From Bostrychus sinensis (lineage: Eukaryota; Chordata; Actinopteri; Gobiiformes; Eleotridae): DNA of 64,000 bases. Shown here in pieces: positions 20,836 to 31,620 of this stretch (within the stretch, counting starts at the first letter, position 1; each line of letters opens with the position of its first letter). The position numbers were made by a program, and so were the translations under genes. Below the pieces are notes generated by a model. It was not told where the DNA came from. It ran no database searches and worked only from the letters and a program-made list of their open reading frames with translations. The DNA is taken from positions 31,780,034-31,844,033 of the forward strand of contig CM036244.1 of NCBI GenBank assembly GCA_020698575.1, written 5' to 3'.

Positions 20836-23800
20836 TTAGATTCTAATATTGATGAAATCTGTCCATGGTCTCCAGCTTTCCTCATATTTGTCCAGTTCTA
20901 GTCTTAATGTGAATGTGAGTCTTTCCATTTTGGAAATGTTGTTAACCAGATGTATCCAGTCCTCCACAGTCGGTAGTTTATCCGTCATCCATTTTTTAGT
21001 TATGGCTTTTTTGCTTGCAACCAACAAAATGTTCCACATGTATTTTCTATAAAATCCAGTGATACAGTCAGGTCGTATACCCAAAAACACATTTTCAAAG
21101 GTTAAGGGAATTTTTGTTCCCATTACTTTCTCAACACTCTCTTTAATATTCACCCAGTAATTGTTTACTTTAGGACAGCTCCAAAAAACATGAAAGTGTC
21201 CAGCCTTTTTCATCCCACATAACCTCCAACATGAGGTATCTTCTTCTGAACCTCTCTGTACGGGTGTCTTAAAAAAGCGCACCACACTCTTCCATGCAAA
21301 TTCTCTCCACATAGGAGAGGATGTACTTTTCCAGGCGTATTCTAAAGTCTTATCCCAATCTTCAATTTCAATTACAAGATCACCATCTTTTTCCCACTTC
21401 TCTTTAATATAAATTGTATTATCACCCAGTATATTTTGTAATTCGTTGTATAATTTGGAAATCAATTTGTTGTTTGGTCCCGATTGACATGCTTTTAGGA
21501 AAAGTGTGATGACACCCAACATAGGGTTTTCCTTATTGTCGTTTGTTCAAGTAGTGACGAACCTGTAGGTATCTAAAAAACTCTTTATTGTCAAGTTTGT
21601 AAGTTTGTTTTAAGTCTTGGAAATTCCTCATACACCCTTTAGAATAGAAGTCATTGTAAATAACTATTCCTTTGTCAGACCACACCTTAAAAGTTTTATC
21701 TCCTATACTTGGAGTAAAATCTTCATCGTAGGCAATCCATCTTATCATTATATTAGATTTATTATGATCTTTAATTAATTTTGACCACACTTCAAGAGCT
21801 CTTTTTGACCAAGGATTTAGATCGTTTAATTTATTAATCAGGTTTGTATTCCCTATTACTGCTTGTAGTGGAATGTCTTCAAAAATGCATTCAATATCTT
21901 TCCATTTAGCTGTATAATATGGATTGCAAATATCTATTAGTGGATTTATTTGAGCTGCTTTGTAATAATTTTTCATATTAGGAAGTGCGAGGCCTCCTTT
22001 ACTTTTTTTCAACTGCAGAGTTCTATATCTAATTCTGGGTCTTTTCCCATCCCAGATGAATCTTGAAAATAATTTATCAATTTCAAGAAACATCGTGTTT
22101 TCTGGGTCTGCTGGTATTGTCTGAAATAAATATAATAACTTAGGCAAAATTACCATCTTAATTGCTTCTACCCTTTGTAGAAGCCCCAATCATCAAGCTC
22201 CATCTGTCCAGGTCTGCCCTAATTTTTGCCATTAATGGATCATAGTTTATTGAATTTATATTTTGAATATTCTTGGGGATCTTTATTCCCAAATATGTTA
22301 TTGATTCCATATGCCAATTAATTTTAAAAAGCTGTTTAATATTGCCATCCGGTGTATATTCAAATATCAGTGCTTGTGATTTATGAAAGTTTATTTTATA
22401 ACCTGAAACTCTGCCATATTCTGTTAAAGTTTTATATAGTTCGGGGAGAGATTCGGCAGGTTTTGCCAAATAAACAAGGATATCGTCTGCGAATAGGGCA
22501 ATCTTTTTTTCCTCTTTGTTTACCTTGATTCCCTGTATTTTCGTATTCTGTCTTATCCACTGAGCCAAGGGCTCAATGAATATGGCAAACAAAATTGGGG
22601 AAATATGACAGCCTTGCCTACATCCTTGTTCAATTTTAATAGGTTGTGATATGCCACAATTTATTCTAATTCTTCCAGTTGGTTTGTTATAGAGTCCTTG
22701 TATAATTTTTATAAATTTGTCTGAGAAATTGAATCGATGTAGAACTTTATATAGAAAGGTCCAGTCTACTGTATCAAAGGCCTTTTGGGCGTCTAGGCCT
22801 AGTATGACTGCTTGGTCCTTGTTTGTAAGTATTTGAGTAATCACGTGTAATGTGCGCCTAATATTATCTCTGGTTTTCCTCTCTTTAATAAATCCTGTCT
22901 GGTCGAGGTCAATAATGTCTGGGAGTATTTGCTCCATTCTTCTGGCCAGTATTGCAGTGAAAATTTTATAATCTTGGTTAAGTAAACTTATTGGTCTATA
23001 ATTAGTACAACTTAATCTGTCTTTACCTTCTTTTGGGATAACTGTATTTATTGTCTCTCTCCATGTTGGTGGTATGTTACCTCCGTTTAAAACCCAATTA
23101 AATGTTTTTAAAAGAAGAGGTGAGAGTTCTTTTAAATATATTTTGTACCAGTCAGCATTATATCCGTCGGACCCTGGAGATTTGTTTAGTTTCAGTCTTT
23201 TCACAGTTTTTGTCAATTCCTGTGCAGTTATTGTACTAGTTAGAATTTTATTTTGCTCACTTGTAATTTGTGGTAAGTCTAATTTGTCTAACAATGGTGT
23301 AGTACAGTCTAGCCTTTCTTTTTTAATCTATAGGCTAAATTTTTTGCTGATTTACTTCCTGCTTCATAAAAATTTTGTTTTAAATATAAAATCTTTTTCT
23401 TAATTTGATTTTGTAATTCTTGATTCAATTCAGCTTTAATTTCTTGTATCTCTTGTAAAGTCTCACTATCCAGGCTGTGTTTATGTTTTCCCTCTAAGTC
23501 AAATAGTCTCATTTCTAGATTTTTAATTTTTTCTTGTCTCATTTTTTTCAATAAAGTGGCCTTTGCGATCAATTTACCCCTCAGTACTGCTTTACAAGCA
23601 TCCCATACTATTTCAGGGGAGACATCACCGTTATCGTTTTCTTCTATATACACCTTAATATCTCGTTGTATTTTGTCTTTGACCACACCATTTAAAATAC
23701 TAGAATTTAGTCTCCACAAAAAGGGTGTTTTGAGCTTGTTAATATCTATTTGCATGTACACTGGACTATGGTCTGAGAGGTCCATTGATCCAAATTTACA

Positions 23801-24461
23801 CTCTTTTACCCGTTCTATATCCTTGTTATACATAAAAAAAGTAATCGAGTCTTGAATAGGACTGATGAGTTGCCGAGTAAAAAGTGTAATCCCTCTGGTG
23901 AGGGTTTAGTTCACGCCAAACATCGTTTATACCCATTTCTTTCAAAGGTTTTTTCACTTTTTTCCCTATATTATTATGTGACATCTGAGCAGAGGGGTCC
24001 ATTGATGGGTTCAGTCGCATATTAAAGTCCCCGCCACATATCACTATCCCACTTGCCTTTGTTATCATCAAATCAAATATATGTTTATAGAAAGACCAGT
24101 TTGAGCCAGGGGGTGCATAAACATTGATAAAAGTAACATCTAAACCTTCGAGTTTTCCTAATGCCATATTGTAACGCCCATCTTTGTCTTTACATTTTGA
24201 TATTTTTTCAAAAACAACTTTATTAGATATCAATGTAGCTACTCCCCTTTTACGTCCTGATTTATGTGATGAAGAGAAAATTTGATTAAAACCTTGCCTT
24301 TTAAGCTTTTCATGTTCCTTTTCTGATAAATGGGTTTCCTGTAGGAAGACCACGCCCAATTTTTCCTTTTTCAATTTCCCCAGTGTTTTAGCTCTTTTTA
24401 TTGGACCCAAAACCCCCTTTACATTATATGTACCAAATTGTAATAAAGCTGGTAAAGCCAT
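20836..24461 (-). pseudogene. L1 ORF2: endonuclease and reverse transcriptase, frameshifted
   Basis: About 1,210 codons, close to the usual 1,200-1,280. Five open pieces in shifting frames: 24461-23826, 23833-23309, 23294-22158, 22189-21533 and 21522-20836. Endonuclease blocks are TYNVKG, LQETHL, NVYAPP, GGDFNM and, after the first frameshift, LSDHSPV, which covers the APE-type catalytic set. Reverse-transcriptase blocks are NYRPISLLN, LDAQKAFD, QGCRQGCHISP and FADD, all with their catalytic Asp residues. The end has CWRLCGMKKAGHFHVFWSC, the L1 CX3C...HX4C knuckle. The linker between endonuclease and reverse transcriptase (near 23300) looks about 40 codons short, so a small deletion is likely there in addition to the shift. 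It cannot make a full protein. Confidence 0.95.
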
Positions 24462-24840
24462 TATTAGTTAAAACATATTTGCATTATAAGGTGACACCCA
24501 CTGCTACTCACTAATAACAGAACAATAAACAATGTGAACAAAACAAATTTCTTAATTATGTAAACAGGTGTAAAGACTCCCATCTCAGTGGTCTCTTCAA
24601 TGACCTTTTTGATGTTATGAGTCATGAGCGGTTTAGAGGGAGAACCAACACAACCCGAAGGTCATGGAGGGCCCTCTAGAGGCGTTACCTTGTCGTTGCA
24701 GAACATACGCGTCATCCACTCGTGGTCCCCGATTTCTTTTCATTAAAAAGTCGTAAAATCCTCCTCCTTCCTCCTGCAATGAGGTCAATAACGAGTACAT
24801 TTTCACCGCGATACTTGCATTTGCCACGTAGCTTTGCTAA
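24462..24840 (-). other. L1 inter-ORF spacer
   Basis: A 379-bp gap between ORF1 and ORF2, longer than the about 60 bp of mammalian L1. It contains a 64-codon open frame (24827-24633) whose ATG lies 12 bases after the ORF1 stop and which is in the same frame as the first piece of ORF2. I see no domain in it. Confidence 0.7.
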
Positions 24841-25842
24841 TTATTCCCTGCGGAAGGCTTCTAGTTTCTTCTTATATCCCACGGTGGAGCTGTCCACGTC
24901 TATCGGTCCTCCCGTCTGCGTTCGCCCTGCACGGTGCCACATAGTGCTTCTGATCTTGTCAGCCCATATCACCGGTGGTTTTATAACTGTGACCGCGAAT
25001 CCTCGTAATGCCATGTCTTTTGTAGCTTCCGCCGCGGTGATGTAAAGTTGCGTCTCGCCCTCATAAAATACTCTCAGCTTTGCCGGGTACGGAGATTGGA
25101 ACTTTATCTTACTTTCTCTCAAAACTTTCTTTGCTTCTGCGTACTCACGGCGTTTTTTCAGCACACCAGGGGCGTAGTCGTGGTCTACGAACACTCTTTT
25201 TTTGTTAATTGTAAATCCTTTCTTCTGCCAGGCTCTTTTTAAAACTTCTTCTTTGGTCCTGTAAGAGGCAAATTTGACCACTATTGACCTCGGCGCTGCT
25301 TCTGGTGGCGGCTTTGGGCCCAATGAGCGGTGCGCTCTCTCAATGGCCAAGTCCAGTGACGGCGGGATATTAAGTTTATCTTTAAGCAGATTCATGACAA
25401 AGTCCGGGACTGATGGGGCCTCTTCCTCCGCGCCCTCGGCTACACCGTGAAGTCGAATATTTTCCCTTCGCCATCTTCCTTCTAAATCTGAGACTTTAGC
25501 TTGCAGTTCTTCTTGCGCCTTTATGAGCTCCAGCATTGCTTCTTCTACTGTCTGGGTTCTGTCATCCACCTCCGCCACTCGCCTTTCTGCTTCGTCCAGT
25601 CGAGCGTTGATATTCTCCTTGAGTTCGCGGAAGTTATTTTCATTTTCTCGGCGTGAGTCTCTAAGTTCTTGAAGAATAGTGTGCAGGTTGGCTGCCTGCT
25701 CAGCTGCGGCTGGAAACTCGGGCGTCACATAAGAATCAGAGTGGTTAGCATTAGCCGAGCACTCATCAGCGGTCATGTCTTCGAGTAGAGTAATTTCCCG
25801 GTTTTTTGCAGCGCTTTTCGGTTTATTTTTAGGCATTTTCAT
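24841..25842 (-). CDS. L1 ORF1 protein, RNA-binding chaperone, intact
   Basis: 333 codons, open from ATG to TAA. The start at 25842 is chosen because it is the first ATG; the reading frame one codon earlier is GTG. Residues of about 50-125 form a heptad-rich coiled coil (LHTILQELRDSRRENENN onward), which in this family drives trimer formation. LEGRWRRENIRLHGV, near residues 120-134, is the typical junction into the RRM-like domain (about 125-225, with AIERAHR near 167-173). The C-terminal domain (about 230-290) includes YAEAKKVLRESKIKF and PAKLRVFYEG. In known L1s ORF1p coats the element's RNA and acts as a nucleic-acid chaperone in the cytoplasmic particle. The ATG overlaps the stop of an upstream ORF. 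Length is close to human ORF1p (338). Autonomous movement is unlikely because ORF2 is broken. Confidence 0.93.
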   Translation of the reverse strand: MKMPKNKPKSAAKNREITLLEDMTADECSANANHSDSYVTPEFPAAAEQAANLHTILQELRDSRRENENNFRELKENINARLDEAERRVAEVDDRTQTVEEAMLELIKAQEELQAKVSDLEGRWRRENIRLHGVAEGAEEEAPSVPDFVMNLLKDKLNIPPSLDLAIERAHRSLGPKPPPEAAPRSIVVKFASYRTKEEVLKRAWQKKGFTINKKRVFVDHDYAPGVLKKRREYAEAKKVLRESKIKFQSPYPAKLRVFYEGETQLYITAAEATKDMALRGFAVTVIKPPVIWADKIRSTMWHRAGRTQTGGPIDVDSSTVGYKKKLEAFRRE

Positions 25843-25943
25843 CACTCTTCAGCACACTTCTTTATGGTTTCAAGTGTTTTATGATGAGGAAGGATATAAA
25901 CTGTATCTTTATCGGGGGAGCCACGAGTGCACGCTGCCGCCAT
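25842..25943 (-). CDS. Upstream ORF of the L1 5' leader (33 codons)
   Basis: An uninterrupted small ORF starts at the ATG inside the YY1-like motif (AAGATGG, an A at -3 and G at +4, so a strong start context). It begins MAAACTRGSPDKDT and ends CAEE, then TGA. The TGA shares its last base with the ORF1 ATG, giving TGATG, the layout known to allow stop-restart translation in some LINEs. It fills the 5' leader almost completely. Whether it is translated is unknown; alternatively it is a chance frame over the promoter. Confidence 0.5.
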   Translation of the reverse strand: MAAACTRGSPDKDTVYILPHHKTLETIKKCAEE

Positions 25944-25963
25944 CTTGGTTGCTCACCCGGAAG
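25930..25963 (-). promoter_or_regulatory. L1 5'-end promoter: ETS-like and YY1-like motifs
   Basis: Reading 5' to 3' on the minus strand the element begins CTTCCGGGTG, which includes an ETS-type CCGGAAG core on the other strand, and bases 17-28 are CAAGATGGCGGC, a close match to the YY1 consensus. Human L1 has a YY1 site (CAAGATGGC) in the same place, near +12 to +20, where it sets the transcription start. The start position is supported by the target duplication immediately outside. Confidence 0.7.
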
Positions 25964-25981
25964 TCCAGTTAACATGTTTTT
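25964..25981. repeat. L1 target-site duplication, copy next to the 5' end
   Basis: Exact match to 20513-20530. It is followed by AAAAGG, completing the TTTTT/AAAA nick site. No untemplated bases are seen between it and the 5' end of the element. Confidence 0.95.
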
Positions 25982-26119
25982 AAAAGGCCTTTGTTTTTGT
26001 GGCCTTTGGTGATCGGACTGAGAGAGATGGGTGGTGTTAGAGGAATCCACTAAACCAATCTGCACATGCTCGACTAGTCTCATTCCTGTTCTGGAGAAAT
26101 TTGACTTTCTATGCTATTG

Positions 26120-26855
26120 CAAACTGGTATGCGTGTATACATACTTCTGTAGGGGTAGGACCGTAATAAATATAAGAGGCCTTTTTAGTGTAGTTTCCCA
26201 GCTGCTTTTTGTGTTCAGTATGGAAAATATGACGGTGTTTATCCACTTGTGTTAAGAAGTAGTTTTATGTATGTTTGTTAATTCCACCTCCTGAAACAGT
26301 AAAAGCTCAGAGACACTAGAAATCAATACCTCATTCCAAAACCACACTAGATAGAGTTTGATTTCAGACAAATACAATCTTAGCTACTCTTCTAAAATAA
26401 ACATGTTTTACAATTAAAGACACCCATGTGTTATCATTTGAAGACATGTAACATGAACATCTCCCTGGCAGCTGTGTACCGACATTATTAGAAGTCATAT
26501 TTAATACTGACAGATGGTTCAGGGTGGTTTGAGGTTTGCTGTTTCACTTGAGCAGATTTCCTACACATGAACAACAGTGAAGCATAGCAGGTGGCCACTG
26601 ATGATTGGAATGGTAAGATATGATTTTTTTGGCCATGGTCTAGGCAAAAGATGGATTACAGATTCATATGTATTTTATAACCTTTGAAATGCTAATAAAA
26701 TCGTTGAAGTATTATAAATAAGAGCAGTAAAAATAATCTTCCAGGTCAAATGATATGGAAATGTGAAATGCCAACACTGGTAAAAATAACATTTACATTG
26801 CATATTGGTACATATTTGACATTCTGTTCAACCTTTGTGACAGTTTAGGGCGTAA
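26120..26855. other. No gene recognised
   Basis: AT-rich, with no recognisable repeat and only short open frames. Confidence 0.4.
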
Positions 26856-26862
26856 CACTACT

Positions 26863-27132
26863 TGTGTATGCTGGGGCAGCTGTAGCTTGGTCGCCTACAA
26901 ACCGAAAAGCTGGCGGTTCACTCCTTATTACCATTGTGTCCTTAAACAAGACACTTCACCAACCTATAGCCTGATGTATGACTGTGTTAGTGTGGATGTT
27001 TTGCTGTGTCCTGCAGTGGTCAGAGATGCCGTAAGCGCAGTATGGCTGCCACATCCCTGTCAGTCTGCCCCAGGACAGCTGTGGCTACAGAGCTTGTACA
27101 CACAGTGTGACTGTGGAGTGAGTGAATAATGG
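26863..27132 (+). repeat. tRNA-derived SINE-like repeat
   Basis: The head reads GGGGCAGCTGTAGCTTGGTCG, an A-box-like stretch, and about 35 bases later GGTTCACTCC fits the B-box GGTTCRANNCC except for one position. The body carries TGTCCTTAAACAAGACACTTC and TGACTGTGTTAGTGTGGATG, words common in fish SINEs. Copies like this are transcribed by RNA polymerase III in the family; this one is degenerate. Confidence 0.6.
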
Positions 27133-27149
27133 ACTAAATTAAAGCTAGT

Positions 27150-27410
27150 AAGCTCGGATTTATATAGCACCTTCCTACATACTTAAAGCGGTTTACATTA
27201 TTTATTCATTCACTCCTCAGTCACACTCAGTGGTGGTAACTACTTCACCTGACCTGGGGCACACTGACAGAAGCGTGGCTGCTAACTATGCCTACGGCCC
27301 CTCCGACCACCACCAAACACAGTCACACCAATACATTCATACAGGCAAGATGGGTGAAGTGTCTTGCCCAAGGACACAACAACACTATGCAATGCCTTGA
27401 GCGCAGCTCC
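27150..27410 (-). repeat. SINE-like repeat in the opposite orientation
   Basis: It contains TATATAGCACCTTCCTACATA and GGTGAAGTGTCTTGCCCAAG; the latter is the reverse complement of AAGACACTTCACC in the neighbouring copy at 26950. The two copies form a head-to-head inverted pair 20-200 bases apart. Confidence 0.55.
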
Positions 27411-27610
27411 TATTATTGAGATTTGGGTAATCAAAATACACAAAAGTAAAAGTACCATATTGCCTGATTAATAGTAGTTTAACTTCAGAGGTAATCAATT
27501 ACTCAAACTAATGCTTCTAAATCAGCCATTTCAAAGTCAAGAGTGTCATGGCCCCCCTTAACTTTCCAAAAATGTAGACCCCTAATGTCTACATTACCCT
27601 TTGTTGTAAC

Positions 27611-28047
27611 CAGTGCCAGTCCTGTAAATTTGGGGGCCTTAAGCAAGATGAGTTTGGGGGCCAATCCTCTTCAGTCATTTTGTACACCAAGTATAATTTA
27701 ATACAGTATACTTTTCACTTCTTTTAAACACAGGCATTTAGGTTCATGAATGCTTTAATATTTGACAAACTTCACTAACAGAAGAGGGGCCCCGGGTGAA
27801 GAGGTGGCATGGCATTGGTCCCCAGTTTTAGATTAACATTATCAAATATGACAATACATGGCAATACATACATGGCAAAAATGACATAATCTGGATAGGC
27901 AACTTATAAAATAATAATAACTAAAATAAAATAATATTAATGAAGTTGTGAGTCAGTCAGTAAACAATGCTAATGATTTGGGGGCCCTCTAAAGTCTATG
28001 GGGCCCTTTGCAGCTAATTACTTTGCCTAAAGGAAGGGCCAGCTATG
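27611..28047. mobile_element. hAT-type non-autonomous element with perfect 8-bp target duplication
   Basis: GTTGTAAC at 27603-27610 is repeated exactly at 28048-28055. The ends are CAGTGCCAGTCC and (inverted) CATAGCTGGCCC, a weak hAT-like pair. The interior is rich in GGGGGCC words near both ends and has no ORF. Confidence 0.75.
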
Positions 28048-28429
28048 GTTGTAACCTACAGTACCAGTCAAACTTTGTCTAAACTTTTGACTAGTACTGC
28101 ACAGTTGGCAGAGAATTATTTTTAATAAATTGTGACTGCCTCTCTGGCATAAAAGGGCCAGTTTTAATTATAATATTTCAATCTGAACAAACTTTGAATT
28201 AATGTTTTCTGTAGAAACTCTCAGAGCTAGATTTGCTGTTCATTTCTTTATGTCAAATGCTTGGAAAACTAAACTAAAAGTCAAAATTATACCGCATTAT
28301 ACAGCATATCAAAATTTTTTATGCATGCAAATATGTCCCTGATTTTTGTGAACAAAATGAAACACATTTTACTGGATGTGAAAGTAAACATAATTTGAAT
28401 GCAGTTTCATCATTTGCTTAAACATTATT

Positions 28430-28810
28430 CCGAACATCTGATTAATTTTTCAAGGTGCAGGCTGAAAGCAACGCAGGTCACCGAACTTCAAAGACGCTCT
28501 TTTGGAAATCAAGAGTTTTCTTCTGATGCAAATGTGGTAAAAGGCCTCTCCGGAGAAAAGAGGCAGATGTGGTTTTGAATAAAGCCATTCATTAGAGCCC
28601 CTTGCTATTGTCAGTGTTCTTATCTGCAGTATCACTTGTGAGCTTAATCCTTTATGTTACTGCTGTTCCTCTCCTTCACTAACGCTGCCATTTGAACTCC
28701 AGCGCCACAAAAACACTGCTCCTTCAGCAGCTCCTTCAGAGGAAGCAAGTGCTCAATGAGCGCCACATGAAAAGATTTCCCACATGGATGGTTTCATTTT
28801 CTTATTAAAA
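28430..28810. other. Candidate conserved non-coding block
   Basis: Repeat-free, balanced in composition, with no coding frame longer than 61 codons. It includes TGATTAATTTTTC and CATTCATTAGAGC, AT-rich homeodomain-type words. Conservation is unproven. Confidence 0.25.
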
Positions 28811-29252
28811 CTAGTGCCGCTCCATATTCAAAATAATATCACGGAGTTCCGAATTTTAACTGTATTTTTTCCGGTGGGTGTCTTTTTACACTGATCCTGT
28901 ACTTATTGTAGGTATCCTCTTAAACACTTGAGTGAGAATTTCTGTGTGTGTGATTTATGTCTAAATTAGGTACATGTGTGGCAAGCCAATAATATTTCGA
29001 TTCTGAGGAGACTTTCACATCTGCACTGTTTGGCCTGGAGTTTTACGCTTTCTTATTTGATTCGGACCAAACAGGTGTTCTTCGGTTTGCCAAAAAATGG
29101 TTGTCGTGGTTAAGACCGAGGTCCAGTTTGTTTGTAGTGTCAATCATGCTTGGCAATAGTTTGAACTTCCAAACCAAATACAGGAATTGACAAATGTTTA
29201 CACATGCAAAAAAACAAAACACAGTAAACTGTTGTTTTATGTTACACACTTA

Positions 29253-30487
29253 GGCTACATTCACACTGCAGGACTTAATGCTCATTTCCATTGCTGGAAT
29301 CTGATTTTTTTGCGTTGTTGTTGTTCACATTACATTTTAAATGTGACCTCCATTAGTCTCATGTGTGAAGCCCTGAAGTGACTCATATGTGCAGGGAGAG
29401 ACATGATGGAGCCTGAAGTGGTGGGACTGTGATGTGAGGAAGGGCTTCACTGACAGAGTTTATCCATAATTTCAGGATATTAAGGAAGATGTTTGAATAC
29501 AACTGTCAGTGACCCTCAATACTTAATTAATGTCTCATCTTCTCATCTTATTTCTATTCTCATTTCTCCTCAATACAGTTACGATACAACCCCTCAAGTT
29601 TAGCTTGATTAGAATATCACATTAAAAACTAATTAGGTTTAAAACCTCACTTTTTTTCACTGACTAGCTCCATCAATGCTGTCAGCTGAGCTTGCTGGCC
29701 AGGTCCCACCTCCTGCAGTGCTGCCTGTTGCTTTTCAGTGATGTAAAAGTCAGATGAAATGCAACTTGGCCATTCAAACTGAAGTCAGATTTTCAGACTT
29801 TTTTTTTATTTGTTTGTCTCCCTAGGGAGAAATTTGTGTCAGAGCCAGGGCCAGCTACATACACAACACAAACATCAAGGACCCCAAACCCAAACAACAA
29901 AAAACACAAAAATCATACACCCTTGTGCAATATAACCAATACATTTTAAAGCATCACGCATTTACATGCATTTATGTACTTAAGTCTGTTTTATTAATTA
30001 ACTTAATTGACTCAAGAACAAATGAGTTTTTGTATTTATTATGTTGACACGAGGGAATCCTATATCTCCTGCCAGACCGCAGTAGCTCATACTCAGAGTT
30101 TAATACACGAGGAGTCTGATAAGAACCCATCTTAGAGCAGATTGTTTAAAAATAACTTGAGGGAAGATCAGGGGAGTGGACACACCCATGATCTCACCTG
30201 CTAGTTTGACCAACCTGAGAATCTGTGATTTACCTTTCACAGTCAGGTTTCCAAACCAGTTAACTACTCCATACCTTTCTTCCTACCAAGTCACATTGTA
30301 AAAGGTCAGATATGTATCTGATTTAGGGGCACATATGAAAGTGGCCTGGGTCACATTTGAAAAAAAATTCATTTGTGCTGTTCACACTGTCATGAAAAAA
30401 TCAGATGCGGGTCACATACGGCCAAAAAAGTCAGATTTGGCTCACTTTCACTGAGCCTTTCACTTTCACTGCAGTCTGAATGTAGCC
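29253..30487. mobile_element. Non-autonomous DNA element with long TIRs (PIF/Harbinger-like)
   Basis: The left end GGCTACATTCACACTGCAG is matched by the inverted right end (CTGCAGTCTGAATGTAGCC) with one mismatch. Both ends are flanked by TTA (29250-29252 and 30488-30490), the 3-bp target typical of PIF/Harbinger. The interior lacks transposase and contains a second repeat (about 29800-30290). The TIR-proximal region repeats the AAAAAATCAGAT / GTCAGATTTGG word. Confidence 0.65.
29800..30290. repeat. Dispersed repeat nested in the Harbinger-like element
   Basis: It starts TTGTTTGTCTCCCTAGGGAG and later has GAGGGAATCCTATATCTCCTG and CAGACCGCAGTAGCTCATAC, words from an abundant fish LINE 3' region that I cannot name with confidence. 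It accounts for the unusual length of the surrounding MITE. Confidence 0.4.
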
Positions 30488-30499
30488 TTAGTTTCACCA

Positions 30500-31620
30500 C
30501 ATTAAACTCTGAGGCACACCCCTGTTGCCTGACCTCACTGTGCTGTCCTCTCCTCTGTTTTAGAACGCCGCCCATACTGGTTACCCACCAGTCTTTTTAC
30601 ACATTAATATATATTAATATTTTTTGCACAATAGGTGGTTTGTCTCAACTTTGTTATGGTCAATATTATGGACCAAAGGGAGTGAACCAAATAAATAAAC
30701 TTGTGAATCCAGATCTATGTTGGGGCTTCTTTTGTCTTTATTTGAGATGAATTACCAGTTGGTACCAAAAGACATACAAGGATTTAATTAAACAAAGCAT
30801 TGCATAAAGCCCATCCCAGTCTTACATAAACCGTTTTAATTGGCCTGACCTTATTTACAGAATTGCAAAATGAATTATGGGTATGACTAACCAGGATAAA
30901 AAAAGAGCAGAAATTGCATGAGATATTGTGATTATGTAAATTTTCTTGTTTTGTCCTGGTGGTGTTGGGGCAATGGATGAGACCTAAAACTTAGTAGTAG
31001 TAATGATAATAATTTGTCAGTTTGTTTTGCCCCCTAGAAATCCCATAGGCTGGGCTGCATGTTTTAACTTTTAAAGGATTACAAATGACATTTCTGACTT
31101 TTATATTGTACAGAGCCATACTGCATGCTCTTGCTGGATTAAACCTCAGTGTTTTTTAAGAGCGCATTTTTTTGCTATAAACATGGTATACTTTGTTGTT
31201 TCACGGCAACATAACTTTTTTTTTCGTTGTTTCCTTTGTTCAAAGCAGTCACTGTGTAGAGCCCACCTACTACAACACACCAGCATTTTGATGTGAGCAA
31301 GAAATAGTAAGCAATGTTTGTGAGAAAATGCAACCCAGCAGTGCTTGAATGTACCCACATACCATAGTAAAGTGGCCACATTTCCCAGCATGCAACTTGA
31401 GCTTTCTGCATGAAGTGCTTCAACCAATAATGGACTGCGGTTCCAACAATCTCCACAGAAGTGAATGGTTGTTGAGCATGTTTGTGGAGTATACTACTGG
31501 ATTTGTGCATAGTCATTAATGCACTTTACACTACAGCTGAACTGCCATTGAGTATCAGTATGCAATGCTACTATACCCTTGCTGGAGACGGCGGATGACC
31601 GCGTTCTCTTTGTTGTTTAG
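30500..31620. other. No gene recognised
   Basis: Open frames at 31146-31516 (minus, up to 113 codons) have no domain and overlap each other in different frames. No repeat identified. Confidence 0.4.

Larger units (their letters stand above)
20531..25963 (-). mobile_element. Full-length L1-type LINE retrotransposon (5.4 kb)
   Basis: Minus-strand element with a 102-codon-scale 5' leader, ORF1 (25842-24841), a 379-bp spacer, ORF2 (24461-20836, broken), a 3' UTR of about 290 bp and a poly(A) tail. Exact 18-bp target duplications flank it at 20513-20530 and 25964-25981. ORF1 has coiled coil, RRM-like and C-terminal parts as in vertebrate L1; ORF2 has an APE-type endonuclease, reverse transcriptase and CX3CX8HX4C end. 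Full length plus an exact duplication argue for a fairly recent insertion, but ORF2 has at least four frameshifts. It inserted into an older transposon remnant. Confidence 0.95.
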
